From assembly GCA_018340375.1 (NCBI GenBank), contig JAFFJZ010000016.1, positions 3,665,372-3,729,371 of the forward strand: a stretch of DNA of 64,000 bases, given 5' to 3'. The stretch is from Gonatopus flavifemur (taxonomy: Eukaryota; Arthropoda; Insecta; Hymenoptera; Dryinidae). Shown one piece after another: positions 34,061 through 45,504 of this stretch. The translations under genes were made by a program, and so were the position numbers. Numbering within the stretch: position 1 is the stretch's first letter; the number at the start of each line of letters is the position of its first letter. The notes beneath the pieces are model-generated. The model did no database searches, was not told where the DNA came from, and saw only the letters and a list, made by a program, of their open reading frames with translations.

Positions 34061-36839
34061 TCATTATAAATTCTCTCGAAACCGAGATAATGTTGTGTGG
34101 GCCATCGCTGAATACTGAAGATTTTGGTCCACTCTTGGACCATTTTCCAGTATCAGAAAACTTTTCAAGAGTTCTGCAATAACTCCCAAAAATATTACAA
34201 TGTGATCGAGAGGAGAATTTTCAAAGAGCTATATTCTTCGGATATTTGCGAGTTCTCCAAGTACACCGTACGTATCCATTTGAATACTTCCGATAGTCTT
34301 GGAGAATTCTTTTCGAGGATTCGTAATTTTTTTCAAATTCTTATAGAACTTCTTGTACTGCCTGCCTACACAGCACTCCAGCTGAGGAGGAGTGCATAAT
34401 GAATTAATTTAGCACTAAAAGAATTCAAAATGAATGCATTGAGAACTCTTTCTGATCTGTGTCGCTGCGTGGGTGAGCAGAATCATAAAACTCGGGAAGC
34501 AACGGTGACCGCGAAGTAGTCGTCGGCGCTAGTGTTCAAGAAAAAAAAACGTCAATGTTGAAATGATCAATGCATCGATTATTTTCCAAGAACATTATTA
34601 CATCGATTTTGTCAAGATGAGATGATACTTCTATTATGGTGGAAATTATGGTGGGAGGTGGATTTGCCGAAGAAACATCATTTGACAATCGCCCGTGATA
34701 AATGAAAAGTGACTAGCGATTGTCAAATTATGTCTATTCGGCGAAATGTTTATTCCGGAAATTCACCCCCTACCGAAATTACAGACACAAATACAAGATA
34801 GCCTTGTCATATGCTGGAAGGTAAATAAACTAAATAATCGTTGGTCGGAAAATCTGTGTCCCAAGAGGCGATATTCTGAATGTTCATTATCTTTAACATT
34901 TTTGATTGAATAATATGGCTCGTTCCTCGTAGATTCTATGAGACCGGCCACTTCGCAGTTTTCAGAACAATTAACATTTGGAATATTTACCTTCCAAACA
35001 CGAATTTTCGGATAAATCCATCTCTCGGAATATTCGCTTTGAAGAATATAACGGGGCTACCGACCGGTAATCAATGGTGCCGGATAAAATGCGGAGTATA
35101 ACGTACATTGGTTCATTCTTTACATGAAGGATAGAGGAATGGAGTACGATCGCAAACTTCTAAAGTGCTCCCGAAAACGTATTCTAGATTGACCTCGAAA
35201 GTAGTGCTGATGGACGTGTTTACCAGTATGTACTACTGAGTAACCATGAAAACCGAGTGATTCACCACTAAGATCCCGATTTTCACTGTTGTAAGTGCCA
35301 TCAAATGTGAAAAAATTGGGACTAAAAAGACGGCGATTTTTTGCCATTTTCCGTTGGAGAAAATCGACCTCGATCGTACCCCTTTCATCTATTCTCCATG
35401 ACTCTTCCAAAGACTGCAATATGAATGTTTGGCTCTACATGTGTGATTAGGATTTTTATTGTTAACCCGATATTATTTTCTTTGAACGGAAACTCGTTGT
35501 TTCTTCGCGTTCGAACGTCTCTTACCAAGAATTCATATCAGGATCTCGTGCCGACGAGTTCACTAGGAAAGGACACTTTAAAAAGGAAGTCACCAACATA
35601 CAATATATATAGAAAGCCTTGTATATCATACGGTTTCTTTATTACCAACCCCCTTCAGGGGAAGAAAAAAACAAACAATAGAAAAGGATGTAAAATTTAC
35701 ATGAGCTCACTGACACACAAAAATAAACATACGGCTACAGTTCCATTGAACACGAAAGGGAGATTCTTCCTCCCCCCCTTTGAACTATTCAGAATGGGAA
35801 CAATTGCAATAAACGACGAGTTTTCTGCATCAACCCGACCACGAAGGATTTACAGCATTTTTCTCTCGACTGTCAACGGAGGTGACGAGGTTCTCGCCGC
35901 CCTACTTAACGATCATGCGGGGACTACTCCGTCACAGTGATAATCGACTCGGTCGACCAAATGCTGGCATCACTGATGCCAGCATTTGGTCGACCGAGTC
36001 GATTTACCCTCTTCATCTGACCATTTCTCGTCCCCACCATTCCAGCCGGGTGTACGCAAACATTGAAACCCGTATTCATATGATTCGGGACCGGTCGGTT
36101 CACTTCGAGTCAGCTCGGACAATCGAGAGAAAACCAACTATCCGTCGGTCTTTGTCTTCTCAATATGTTTTACGATCGGCTAACTCCGTGCAAGATCGGA
36201 AAAAGTTTAAAGCCCACGTGGTCGACTTACCGAAAAGTTTCACCGCTTTTTCTTTTCCAAGCGACAATTTTATTGTAATCAGTATCGAACTGACTTACCC
36301 GGCACCCCGGGCAATTCTCGGCCGGGGCCCTTCGATATTTTTTCCGTTTTTTTTTTCAATTAAAGAGCCAGTTCAATACTGATTATTAAATTATCACGAT
36401 GAAATATAGATTTGATGCATAGCATCATTTAATTGAATTAAAATCGAATATAAGTAAATAATTTTCCAATTATTATTCATTTTTCATAAATTTTATAAGA
36501 TTATTGGTTATTCTTATGACTGATTATGAAGCTTCCAAGAACTCCTATATGTATTGTATAAAAATTTTCTAATAGTTACGCATTTCCAATCATTATTTCA
36601 AATCTTGATGATTTTTCAATGAATTTCATTAGAATTGTCAATCAATCGATGGTTGAAAAATTCTAAGATAGTTTGGGGATCTATGATAAATGTCCTGCGG
36701 TGAATAATAATATTCCATAATATTCCCTGATAAATTAATTCTCAGAGATCACTATGATATTCCAATGAGGATAATCAAATCAACATCGATTATCAGATGT
36801 TGATCAACATCAAAATAATAAGACTGAATATTCGATTAA
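34061..36839 (+). other. Unassigned region with a higher-GC stretch
   Basis: From about 34960 to 36350 base composition is clearly richer in G and C than the surrounding intron, ending in CCCGGGCAATTCTCGGCCGG near 36310-36330. Two overlapping frames on the + strand (35425-35940 and 35882-36382, 171 and 166 codons) and one on the - strand (35120-35419) show no recognisable domain. A small inverted repeat lies at about 34672-34748 and a perfect palindrome at 35943-36003. It could be a decayed retroelement or a CpG-rich regulatory region; I cannot decide. Confidence 0.4.
35943..36003. repeat. Perfect palindrome, 30-bp arms, 1-base centre
   Basis: ATCGACTCGGTCGACCAAAT followed by GCTGGCATCA runs into a single C and then the exact reverse complement. 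There are no mismatches over 61 bases. Confidence 0.95.
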
Positions 36840-37555
36840 GGGGTCTGTCTAGTAGCTCGCGCCGAAAAAAACGCGATTTTCGTGATTATTCCTTGGGATA
36901 CTGGATGAAGGTAATGATATAAAAGTTATTAGGCTTAGTGAATACACTCTTGAAATACATAAAAAAACTTTTTTCTTTTATTTTATACATGTATTATGAC
37001 CAAAAACGTCAGCCAAACGCAACACCTCGAAAAGTAGGTAGGTCCGCCTTGTTGATAAAATCTCGGAGCTGTGTTGTCTGAGACAAAAAAATCGAAGTGC
37101 TCTAGGTTTGGTATGACAATGGCTATGTCCCCTATGAATTTTATTCAATTATTTCGAAAAATAAAAAAATGGTAAAGAAAAAACAAAAAATTTTCAAAAA
37201 ACCGTTTTTTTTCGCCGATTTTTGAAAAAAGAATATAGTAAAATTCAAAATTTTCGAAAAAAATTCATAGGGGACATAGCGATAGGTTTAAAGAATATGT
37301 GTTCCAAATTTCATAAGGATCGGTCGAGTAGTTTCGAAAATTTCATCAACAAGGCGAGTAAAAACGTTGTTTCGAGAATAACGCGTTTAAAGTTTTTTTT
37401 ACATGAAATTCTTAAAAAAAAATTACTTACGCCTAGTCAGCGATGCCTGGTCCGTACAAAATTCCTTCAGATTGTTCGAAGAGTTGACTTTCTTCCAATC
37501 TTTTTCCAAACGAAACCAAAACGATTTTTCAAAAGTGAGTTACTAGACAGACCCC
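36840..37555. mobile_element. TTAA-flanked MITE beginning GGGGTCTGTCTAGTAGC
   Basis: GGGGTCTGTCTAGTAGCTC and GAGTTACTAGACAGACCCC are the ends, with TTAA on both sides (36836-36839 and 37556-37559). Sub-terminal repeats (GGGGACATAGC, CAACAAGGC and complements) occur inside. The 113-codon frame inside is not a recognisable protein. TTAA target specificity suggests piggyBac or Kolobok mobilisation. Confidence 0.88.
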
Positions 37556-38549
37556 TTAATTGAGCGCAAATTATTTTCAATGTTTCTTGATTGCTTTAAA
37601 ACACTGCGGAATACAAGCGATTTTCTGAAGTTGGAGAAAATTGGTTAAAAAAAGTAAGCATGCAAGTTAGGTCACTTCTGAAAATTTGCTGAAAAGGTGA
37701 AGGAATGCATTCCATACATCAGGTATGGAATTTGTAGCCGATATTTATTTATTTCAAATGGTTCTAACAGTGGAATAATGAAATATCACTAACAATGAAA
37801 TCATAATCACTGATTCCATGGTCTATCTTTCTCTCCCTTCGGCATGCCATTCTAAAATAGAAAAATCACCGAATACTGGAGATGACATCCAATATAAACA
37901 CTATTCTGATCATCAAAGATGATCAAAATGGTGTTTGAATACCTATATGACAAGAAAAACTAGTGGCCTAACCTGCATGTTTTGGGTGGCCCAATTTACA
38001 TATTCAATGCAACTTTGCAATTGCAAGAGCATTATTCTAATTTCACAATATGATTGAAATACGTTTTGTGTGATTCAAAGAAATTAAGAGAGAAACCTAA
38101 TAGATTGATTTACCTTCATCAATCGATGAACACTGTCCTCTTTGTACGACATGAAATAAATTAGAATAAAACTTTTTTGCACGTTTCTCCACTTGCCTTC
38201 TGGAATACTCACAAGAGGTGTCTGTTTTTGCATTCTATGCACATGAAAAGTTAACATATGATAAGACTCGACTTCAATCGTCATGAAATCAGAGTTGCCA
38301 ACGGTTGAAAATACAAAAAATTCCCTGGCCTAACCTGCATGCCGGTTCAACCTGCATGCTTCTCCCCTACTTTTCTGAAGGGTGTCTTCCCATGTTACTA
38401 TTACATGTTGTCATGAACGTTCGTTCAGCAACTAGATATATGATGAGAACGCTCTCAGAAGGTACTACCAATCCACCACGATGTTTCGCAAGAATAAGAG
38501 AAATTCCCGTATTTGAATAATTTGTACGAGTTTCACACGTATTTGCCTG
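37556..38549 (+). other. Intron sequence, nothing recognised
   Basis: No exon, repeat or element border identified apart from the flanking elements. A short repeated phrase (GGCCTAACCTGCATG at about 37972 and 38328) occurs twice. Confidence 0.55.
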
Positions 38550-38747
38550 CACTGGGAAGGAAAGACGAGTGATGCGCTGATGGTCAAAGAGTCCCACACT
38601 GTTGCTAACCAATCGGGTGTTACCAAGAGTATATCGCTATTGGTAGGAACAATAAAACACTTTTGATGACCAATTGTGTGTTACCAACAGTATATCGCTA
38701 TTGGTAAACATAGTAAGACGCTGATGGAAGTGAATAGAAACCTCAAG

Positions 38748-39130
38748 GGGATACCAGCGATCCCCGCTGATGCAACCCGCCACACAAATGTACCGACTGA
38801 GTAAACATTTTCTCTGCAAGAATACTCTGAACTGAATTCATAAAAAAGCATGAAACTTTTAGGAATCAATCTTTAATCCTTCATCTATCACGCTACACCG
38901 CCCGAATTTTGAATTCCGGAAAAAAATTCATGTTACTGACTGAGAAAAAAATTCTCCCTCGAAATTCAAAATTCGGGCGGTGTAGCGTGATAAATGAAGG
39001 ATCAAAGATTGATTCCTGAAAGTTTCATGCTTTTTTATGAATTCAGTTCAGAGTATTCTTGCAGAGAAAATGTTTACTCAGTCGGTACATTTGTGTGGCG
39101 GGTTGCATCAGCGGGGATCGCTGGTATCCC
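38748..39130. repeat. Nearly perfect 383-bp foldback
   Basis: GGGATACCAGCGATCCCCGC returns as GCGGGGATCGCTGGTATCCC, and the arms of about 180 bp are almost identical. Related to 14493-14786. Confidence 0.92.
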
Positions 39131-40270
39131 TTTGAAAGAGAAATGCGAAGTGAGCTATTGTTGAAGAGTGCATCACTATTGTGACCAATAGTGAATCCGT
39201 AGTATATTTAATGTATCAGGGAAAATGTATTCTGACATTTTAATAATGAAAATACATCCCCGTTGTTTTTGCAAATGGTTTTATTAAATGCATAAGAAAT
39301 CAGTGAACTGATATAAATGAAGAACTATTCATCAAATATGATGTGATTTTTATTAAATAATCTTAGTATGATAAATATGAATACGCGATGAGAATTGAAG
39401 AGAAATCACATTATAATATATTTAAAAAATTATGTAATGAGGTATTCATTCAGATAATGTTTTGAAATATTCGAAGTCCTATAAGGGATCATCAAAACAT
39501 TCGTGCTATAGCTTCGAGATAAAGTGCAAGTGATGTGATTTGGAAATTGGAAGATCCGAATCAGATAGATTAGACATCCTTAATTTATATCACGTAGACT
39601 ACTTGCATGAAGTATTCCTCCACAAATGTTTTGATGATTCCTCATAGGACTTCCAATATTTCAAAACATTATCTGAATACCTCATTATATAATTTTTTAA
39701 ATATATTATATTGTGATTTCTCTTCAAGTCTGATCGCGTATTCATATTTATCATAGTAAAGTTATGTAATAAAAATCACATCATATTTGATAAATAGTTC
39801 TTTATTTATATTAATTCACTGATTTCTCATGCATATAAAACATTCAAACTAATGGTATTAATATTCGAATTAATATCATCCAATAGAAGTTTTATCTTGT
39901 CGAACGATGCCATTTCAAGCGAATGAGAAGAATATAAGAGGTAGAATAAACAGAGCACACTGTAAGCACGTCCGTATCAGCCGAATGTTAGCAGCGGACC
40001 CCATTTCTTATGCCTATGATAAAACCATTTGCAAAACCAACGCGGATGTATTTTCATTATTAAATTGTCAGAATAAATTTTTCTTGGTACATTAAATACA
40101 TTACGGATTCACTATTGGTTACAATAGTGATGCACTATTCAACAATAGCTCACTTGGCATTTCTCTTCTAAGGTTTCCATTTGCTTCCAACAGCGTTTTA
40201 CTATGCTTACCAATAGCGATATACTCTTGGTACGCACAATTGGTCATCAAAAGTGTTTTATTGTTCCTAC

Positions 40271-41000
40271 TAGGGGTGTGCGGGTAGCACTTTTTATCGG
40301 GTCGGGTCGGGTTCGGGTATTTGTATTTCTTTTCGGGTCGGGTCGGGTACCCGATTAAATCGGGTTTTCCAAGTCGGGTACCCGAATATAATAAAATCGC
40401 TTGAATTTAATATTTTCAACTTCTATTCGAAGTTGCCATTGCCGTTGATATTTTAAGGACAAATTGTCTTGAGCGATTGTAGGAATAAGGGGATTTCATA
40501 TGAATTCAATTCTAATATGAAGAATGCCATATTCACTACAAGTCTATTAGGGTTGTTACTCCATGTAATTGATTATGCAGCGCATTGAGAAATCTCCAAC
40601 TTGCTTCATGGAATGTTTATATTTATTTTTTAATTCAATTGAAAAATATAATCACATTTATATCTCATAAATAATATATTATCTATTTTCGTATTTAGTA
40701 ACCACAATATAGAATCTTGAACATCAATGAAAATAAATATTCTTCTTAGAAATATCATTCTTTTTTCATATTTTTAAATTTGAATGGAGGAAGCACAACT
40801 CTTCCACATGTTTTGTCAGCAATCTTGATCGAGTTGCTGTCACAATATTTCCTGCTGAGGAAAACGTTTGCTATATTTGAATTACCCGAATGTAATCGGG
40901 TACCCGAAAAACTCGGGTAATTGAAAAACCCGACCCGACGGGTTCCCGACCCGACCCGACCCGATAAAAACCCGATGACTCGGGTACCCGCACACCCCTA
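40271..41000. mobile_element. hAT-type MITE, complete copy 2
   Basis: TAGGGGTGTGCGGGTAGC to its reverse-complement end, flanked by an exact 8-bp duplication GTTCCTAC (40263-40270 and 41001-41008). It is very similar along its length to 11638-12346 in the opposite orientation. CGGGTCGGGT arrays near both termini look like sub-terminal transposase binding sites. Confidence 0.93.
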
Positions 41001-41174
41001 GTTCCTACCAATAGCGATATACTCTTGGTAACACCCGATTGGTTAGCAATAGTGTGGGACTCTTTGACCAACAGCGCATCGCTCGTATTTTTTTCCCAGT
41101 GTGGCAAGCTGTGATGCACTCGCATTTTATAGTGTTGGGTAACTCGCGAACTACGTAACCCGCTATGTACCCTA

Positions 41175-42907
41175 TAGAGTGGGCCGGAAAAACAATTTTT
41201 TTTTCGATCGTGACACCTCAGAAAGGCCGAGCCGAGGCAAATGCAACAAGAAAAATTCGGAAGAGAATATCTTCAGTTCGCGCATCGCATTTGAAGTTTG
41301 AAAAATCGCTATGTTCCGCAGTTTGTTGTCAATTTTTCATAAATACTGGGCTGATCCCTGTCAAAATCCTATATGTTCGTATGTCAAGTTTGAGGCATGA
41401 GAAACACACAACCACATCAATACCTGTCCTTTAAAAATATTCATTGTCGCGCCGAAAGATGAAAGAAAACACATTGTTTTGGAAAAATGGTGATATTTAT
41501 TCAATTTCGTCACTTTTACTTTTTCATTTTCAGTATAAAAACTTTTGTACCTGGTGAATATACGTTTATCTTAAATTCTTTTATCAAATAGAATGTACTT
41601 AAAAATCGGATTTTTTTGAAAATTCGGACATTATCGATCTTGATGAGAGGGTCGTCCTGTTGAAGCCGTCTCTTGCCTCAGCAACGCACACTTTCCGAGA
41701 TGCTTCGGTCACAAGTTTGACACATTGTTCAACAGTTTGGGTATGACAAGGGAAGCTCTCGAAGTCCGGTCGTAACGGTGTGCCAGTCTATCAAAATTTT
41801 TATATCCTCATTCGTGATTTTCCTCAATAGTGGAGGTGGGGAGATATCACCATTATCCCATCGAATCATATCCACGTAATCTGCTGCTTCGAAATTGATA
41901 TGAGTCTTGGTGTCCTGAAGTTTCGAACAGTGTGTCCTTTGCAAAGTGATCGAGCTTCTAACACTCGACGAAGCCCCAGTTCTCTGGAGATATTTCTTCT
42001 TTCGTCCACAATCATTGCCAAAATCGAATTTTTGGGGTGAGCAAAGAAAGTGTTTCGTTCAATTACCGGATTGATGACATTCAGCAAGTCTTGAGTTAAA
42101 TATCGTGAAGTTTTGATGGTTTCCCAAATTATCTTTGGCCCATCTGTGAAATTTTTGCTATTTTTGATCTTGGACCAGATAGGCATGGAACATTTCAAAA
42201 TAAAATGTATATCAATTTCACGCTTACTAAGCGTAGAAGATCAAAACTAGCAAAAATTGCACACATGGGCCAAAGATAATTTGGGAAACCATCAAAACTT
42301 CACGATACTCAACTCAAGACTTGCTAAATGTGATCAATCCAGTGATTGAACGGAACGCTTCCTTTGCTCACCCCGAAAATTCGGATTTGGCAATGATTGT
42401 GGATAAAAGAAGAAATATCAGAGAACTGGGGCTTCGTCGAGTGTTGAAAGCTCGATCACTCACGTTACTTAAGTACATTCTGTTGAATGAAAGAATTCAA
42501 GATAAACGTATATTCACCAGGTACAAAAGTTTTTATACTGAAAATGAAAAAGTAAAAGTGACGAAATTGAATAAATCACCATTTTTTCGAAACAACGTGT
42601 TTTCTTTCATCTTTCGGTGCGAAAATGAATATTTTTAAAGGCAGTTATTGATGTGGTTTTGTTTTTCTCATACCTCAAACTTGACATACGAACATATAGG
42701 ATTTCGACAGGGATCAGCCCAGTATTTATAAAAAATTGAGAACAAACTGCGGAATATAGCGATTTTTCAAACTTCGAGTGCGATCCGTGAACTGAAGATA
42801 TTATTCGATTTCAATTTTTCTTGTTGCATTTGTCTCGGCTGAGCCAAGAGAAACTTTTCTAAGGTGTCGCGATCAAACAAAAACAATTGTTCTTTCGGCC
42901 CACCCTA
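41175..42907. mobile_element. Foldback transposon carrying an inverted gene fragment
   Basis: TIRs TAGAGTGGGCCGGAAAAACA / complement of TAGGGTGGGCCGAAAGAACA. The flanks share CTATGTACCCTA (41163-41174 and 42908-42919), a duplication of up to 12 bp. Arms meet near 42175-42238. The right arm lacks about 350 bp (41600-41950) present in the left arm. Part of a transposon-borne reading frame is present in both arms, so the inversion copied coding sequence. Confidence 0.85.
41610..42198 (-). pseudogene. Transposon-associated protein fragment of unknown function
   Basis: Reads on the - strand: IKTSRYLTQDLLNVINPVIE, then RNTFFAHPKNSILAMIVDER, ELGLRRVLEARS, and after a frameshift near 41945 NFEAADYVDMIRWDNGDISP and LRKITNEDIKILID. 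A later frame change leads to VEQCVKLVTEAS. This combination occurs in an arthropod transposon-associated protein family I recall but cannot name. At least two frameshifts make it non-functional. The first part is duplicated on the + strand at 42321-42470. Confidence 0.65.
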
Positions 42908-43224
42908 CTATGTACCCTACGGCATTTCCAAAAAATTCACAAAGGTCATCACGTGTCATCCAACTGAAATTCAAAAATTCTCCCAAGTCATCAACAATAG
43001 AAGATGAATTGCTATTTTGTATTCCACATTTTCCTCAACTCTCTGATTTTCGATTGCGTTATACACATTCAGATCGTATCTATCAATCTTCGCTATTTTT
43101 TTTCGATTAGAGGAAATATTAAAAATTGTTGTGCTGTCCATTACAGTCACATTACCAGTCGCAATATGTACATCATGACGAATTAAAAGTCTTCTGTACG
43201 TAGAGATAAACTGTGCCACAGTTG

Positions 43225-43810
43225 AGTTTGGGCTGGGGACGGGCGATGTTGGAACAAAACATCGATGCTGAAACATCGATTGTTGTTTTCTTTCGATTTT
43301 AATAAATCGATTAATCGACAAAAAAAATATTGATTTAAAAGAAAATCGATGTTTCTTGTCTTTTCTTCAAATGAGCTGTAAATGAATAATATGTAGCGGG
43401 AGAAACTATAACATATATGTATCAAAAGTAAAAATTTATGTCTTCACATTCATGTATTATATTTTTTATCTCCATAATAATTTACATCAGTTTTTTAATT
43501 TATCTGTATGTAACGATAATAATTTATTGACTAGTCACATCAGTTTTGGTGAAGTTTGGTAACTTTTAATAATGAAGGTTCAATCTTATGTAAAATTCCA
43601 CATTTCCTCATCTAAGGAACCGAGAAATAAAAGTTTTGATCATCTTTTTCCTGGTCATCTGTTTCTCAATTGGTTTTTCACGACTCCTGCTTTCGAGAAT
43701 AAGCGTCCAGCTGGAACAGGAGTTGTTCCGATTGAGAGATATTTGATCGCGATTGCGTATAATTTGGGGTATGCGTTTTTCATCTTATTCCAATATTGAA
43801 GCGGATCAGT
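43225..43810 (-). mobile_element. hAT transposon 3' remnant
   Basis: The hAT transposase C-terminus (next entry) is followed downstream on the - strand by non-coding sequence ending near 43225-43330 with ACATCGATG / CATCGATGTT and CGATTAATCG words, as in hAT termini. The 5' part is missing. Confidence 0.6.
43572..43810 (-). pseudogene. hAT transposase C-terminal dimerisation domain
   Basis: DPLQYWNKMKNAYPKLYAIA then IKYLSIGTTPVPAGRLFSKA and QLRNR are the classic hAT C-terminal block. In the same frame two TGA codons (at RNR-stop-PGKR-stop-SKLLFL) interrupt it before the true terminus DEEMWNFT. CGA to TGA changes would explain both stops. The catalytic domain is not present. Confidence 0.9.
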
Positions 43811-43922
43811 CGATCTTTCTACCACGAACCACCATTGTTTTTTTATGAGAAATCTTGATTTCCATTCATTGCATCTGAAATCACTATAAATAAGGTAAAT
43901 ATTGAAATTGAGCAACATATTA

Positions 43923-44208
43923 CCCGTACAAGACAATCACCGATGGGATCCGTCACCTCCACATACAATTTAGGTGGAATATTGGTGGATGAGGTAGATG
44001 GGTGGAGGCATGGTTGCTCGAGGAAAATACGACGTGGTGGCAACAGAGAAATGTCCGGCGTCGATTTTTATGCGGACATCCCTCCGTTACCACCACGTCG
44101 CATTTTCCTCAAGCAACCATCCCTCTACCGAACCACCTCATCCACCGATTTCCCACCTAAATTCTATGTGGAGGCGACAGATCCCATCGGTGGTTATCTT
44201 GTACGGAT
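43923..44208. repeat. Foldback element, 286 bp
   Basis: CCCGTACAAGACAATCACCG returns as CGGTGGTTATCTTGTACGG. Middle arms share GAGGAAAATACGACGTGGTG / complement around a loop near 44070. A single end of the same kind (CTCGTACAAGACAATACCGA) occurs at 48885. Confidence 0.88.
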
Positions 44209-44263
44209 AGTGTAACTTTGAGAGGATGCATTATTTGTACTAATTCATGACAGAAATATAATT

Positions 44264-44356
44264 ACCTCAACAGAACCACAATCCTCGTACGTCCATGGAA
44301 CGTCCACATACGTCTTCGCGTTCCCTGAGCGTACGCAAATTTTGGTTCTGTTGAGG
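44264..44356. mobile_element. CCTCAACAGAACC micro-MITE, 93 bp, inside THAP exon
   Basis: CCTCAACAGAACC ... GGTTCTGTTGAGG, TA on both sides (44262-44263 and 44357-44358). The interior CGTACGTCCATGGAACGTCC / GTTCCCTGAGCGTACG is also palindromic. A sister copy lies at 59591-59698. Confidence 0.88.
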
Positions 44357-44568
44357 TAGAAATAAAATAAGTACCAGTTTCCCTTGTGCTTGAATGGGCA
44401 AATAGTATAGGAATTTTTCCTTGCCTCAAACGAGATAATTTATCACGGTGATCTATACAATCATCCGTAAAATGATTAGCACATAGTCTACTATATTTGT
44501 GTGGCGTCCAATTTTCTCTGCCCATACTTTGGACCCATTTGGATTTCAGAACTTCATCTTGTGGAAAT
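44357..44568 (-). CDS. THAP-domain protein, exon 2
   Basis: Follows the acceptor CCACTAG on the - strand and completes the split Arg codon of exon 1. It gives FPQDEVLKSKWVQSMGRENW, then LCANHFTDDC and the closing GKIPILF (the AVPTIF-like box). Together with exon 1 all C2CH zinc ligands, the invariant Trp and the closing box of a THAP DNA-binding domain are present. After FAHSSTRETGTYFIS the frame runs into the micro-MITE 44264-44356 and ends at its far border, so the natural downstream sequence is displaced. THAP domains occur in P-element transposases and in host transcription factors; which one this is cannot be seen. Confidence 0.85.
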
Positions 44569-44693
44569 CTAGTGGAGTACACATCAATATGAATATGAGA
44601 AGATAATGATTGCATCAACGACCTAATCATGTTTTAATATGCATATGACATTTTGACACATGATACTAACCCCAAAAACTTCGTAAGACTTAC

Positions 44694-44755
44694 CTATAAA
44701 AACTAAATCCTGTATATTTAGAGGATTGCTTTTCGCAGTAAGCGCAATGGACCAT
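44694..44755 (-). CDS. THAP-domain protein, exon 1
   Basis: Short first exon on the - strand: ATG at 44755-44753, then MVHCAYCEKQSSKYTGFSFY plus two bases of an Arg codon, then the strong donor GTAAGT. CAYC supplies the first two zinc ligands of the THAP domain, and GFSFYR-FPQD is the expected junction. Phase 2 matches exon 2 exactly. It is too short to be noticed as an isolated ORF; the fit to exon 2 makes it convincing. Confidence 0.85.
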
Positions 44756-45129
44756 TATCGCCACGATTGAAACTATTCCTCACTTTTCCAGGATTGCATT
44801 CCAGTTGATAGCGATTCCAATGGGTTTACAAAATCAGGTTGAGAATCTCTGCGACTTTGAACTTCATTACCAAAAGTTGATGAAGCATGTAACAAAATCA
44901 CCCCCACTTCCACAATTTACCCTGAGGGCCACGCATGCGCAATTATATTGTGTTGAGTACAAACCACCCTTTGAGAGGTGCTGATGGAGCTCCTATTCAT
45001 GGTACCCCCACTCCCTGCTATCGTCTATCCAGTTAGTATATAGATCAGTGATTTCGCTGAATAGACATGATTTCAGTGATGCCAGGAAAGACGGTGTGGA
45101 CCGAGAAATCAGCCCCTCTACCGTGCACA
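44756..45129 (+). other. Intergenic/intronic stretch upstream of THAP exon 1
   Basis: Would hold the THAP promoter on the - strand. I see no TATA box or repeat border that I would assert. Confidence 0.4.
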
Positions 45130-45504
45130 CGATGAAACTTTCGTACGATTTGCTTGATATAACTTGATCTAGGTCTACCTTTCCCAGTTTTACCATTCAT
45201 TCTCCCTCCCAATATTGTTTTCAATAAACTCTCATGCCGTAATGTGTGTCCTATAAGATTGCTTCTCCTTTTCACGATGTGTTTCAAAAGATTTCTTTCT
45301 TCATTTATCTGCTCGAGTACTTCTTCATTTTTGACTTTGTCTATTCATTTTATTCTGAGCATCCTCCTATAAAACCACATTTCAAAAGCTTCAAGTCTTC
45401 GTTGATCAGTTTTCCCCATTGTCCAAGTTTCGCAACCATAAAATGCTGTGCTCCAAACGTAACTTTTCAAGAATTTCTTCCTTACTTCCGAGCTCATATG
45501 TTTT

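Larger units (their letters stand above)
38550..41101. mobile_element. CACTGGGAA TIR element hosting two other elements
   Basis: CACTGGGAAGGAAAGACGAG at the left pairs with the right end ...TTTTCCCAGTG. The inverted similarity continues (GAGTCCCACACTGTTGC..., CCAATAGCGATATACTCTTG) for several hundred bases on each side. Inside the arms sit the foldback 38748-39130 and the MITE 40271-41000. The central part (about 39330-39900) is again palindromic. No transposase found. Confidence 0.82.

Noticed and set aside
35425..36382. Two overlapping frames of 171 and 166 codons as a gene
   Set aside because: No recognisable domain, no consistent splice borders, and a perfect palindrome lies in the overlap.
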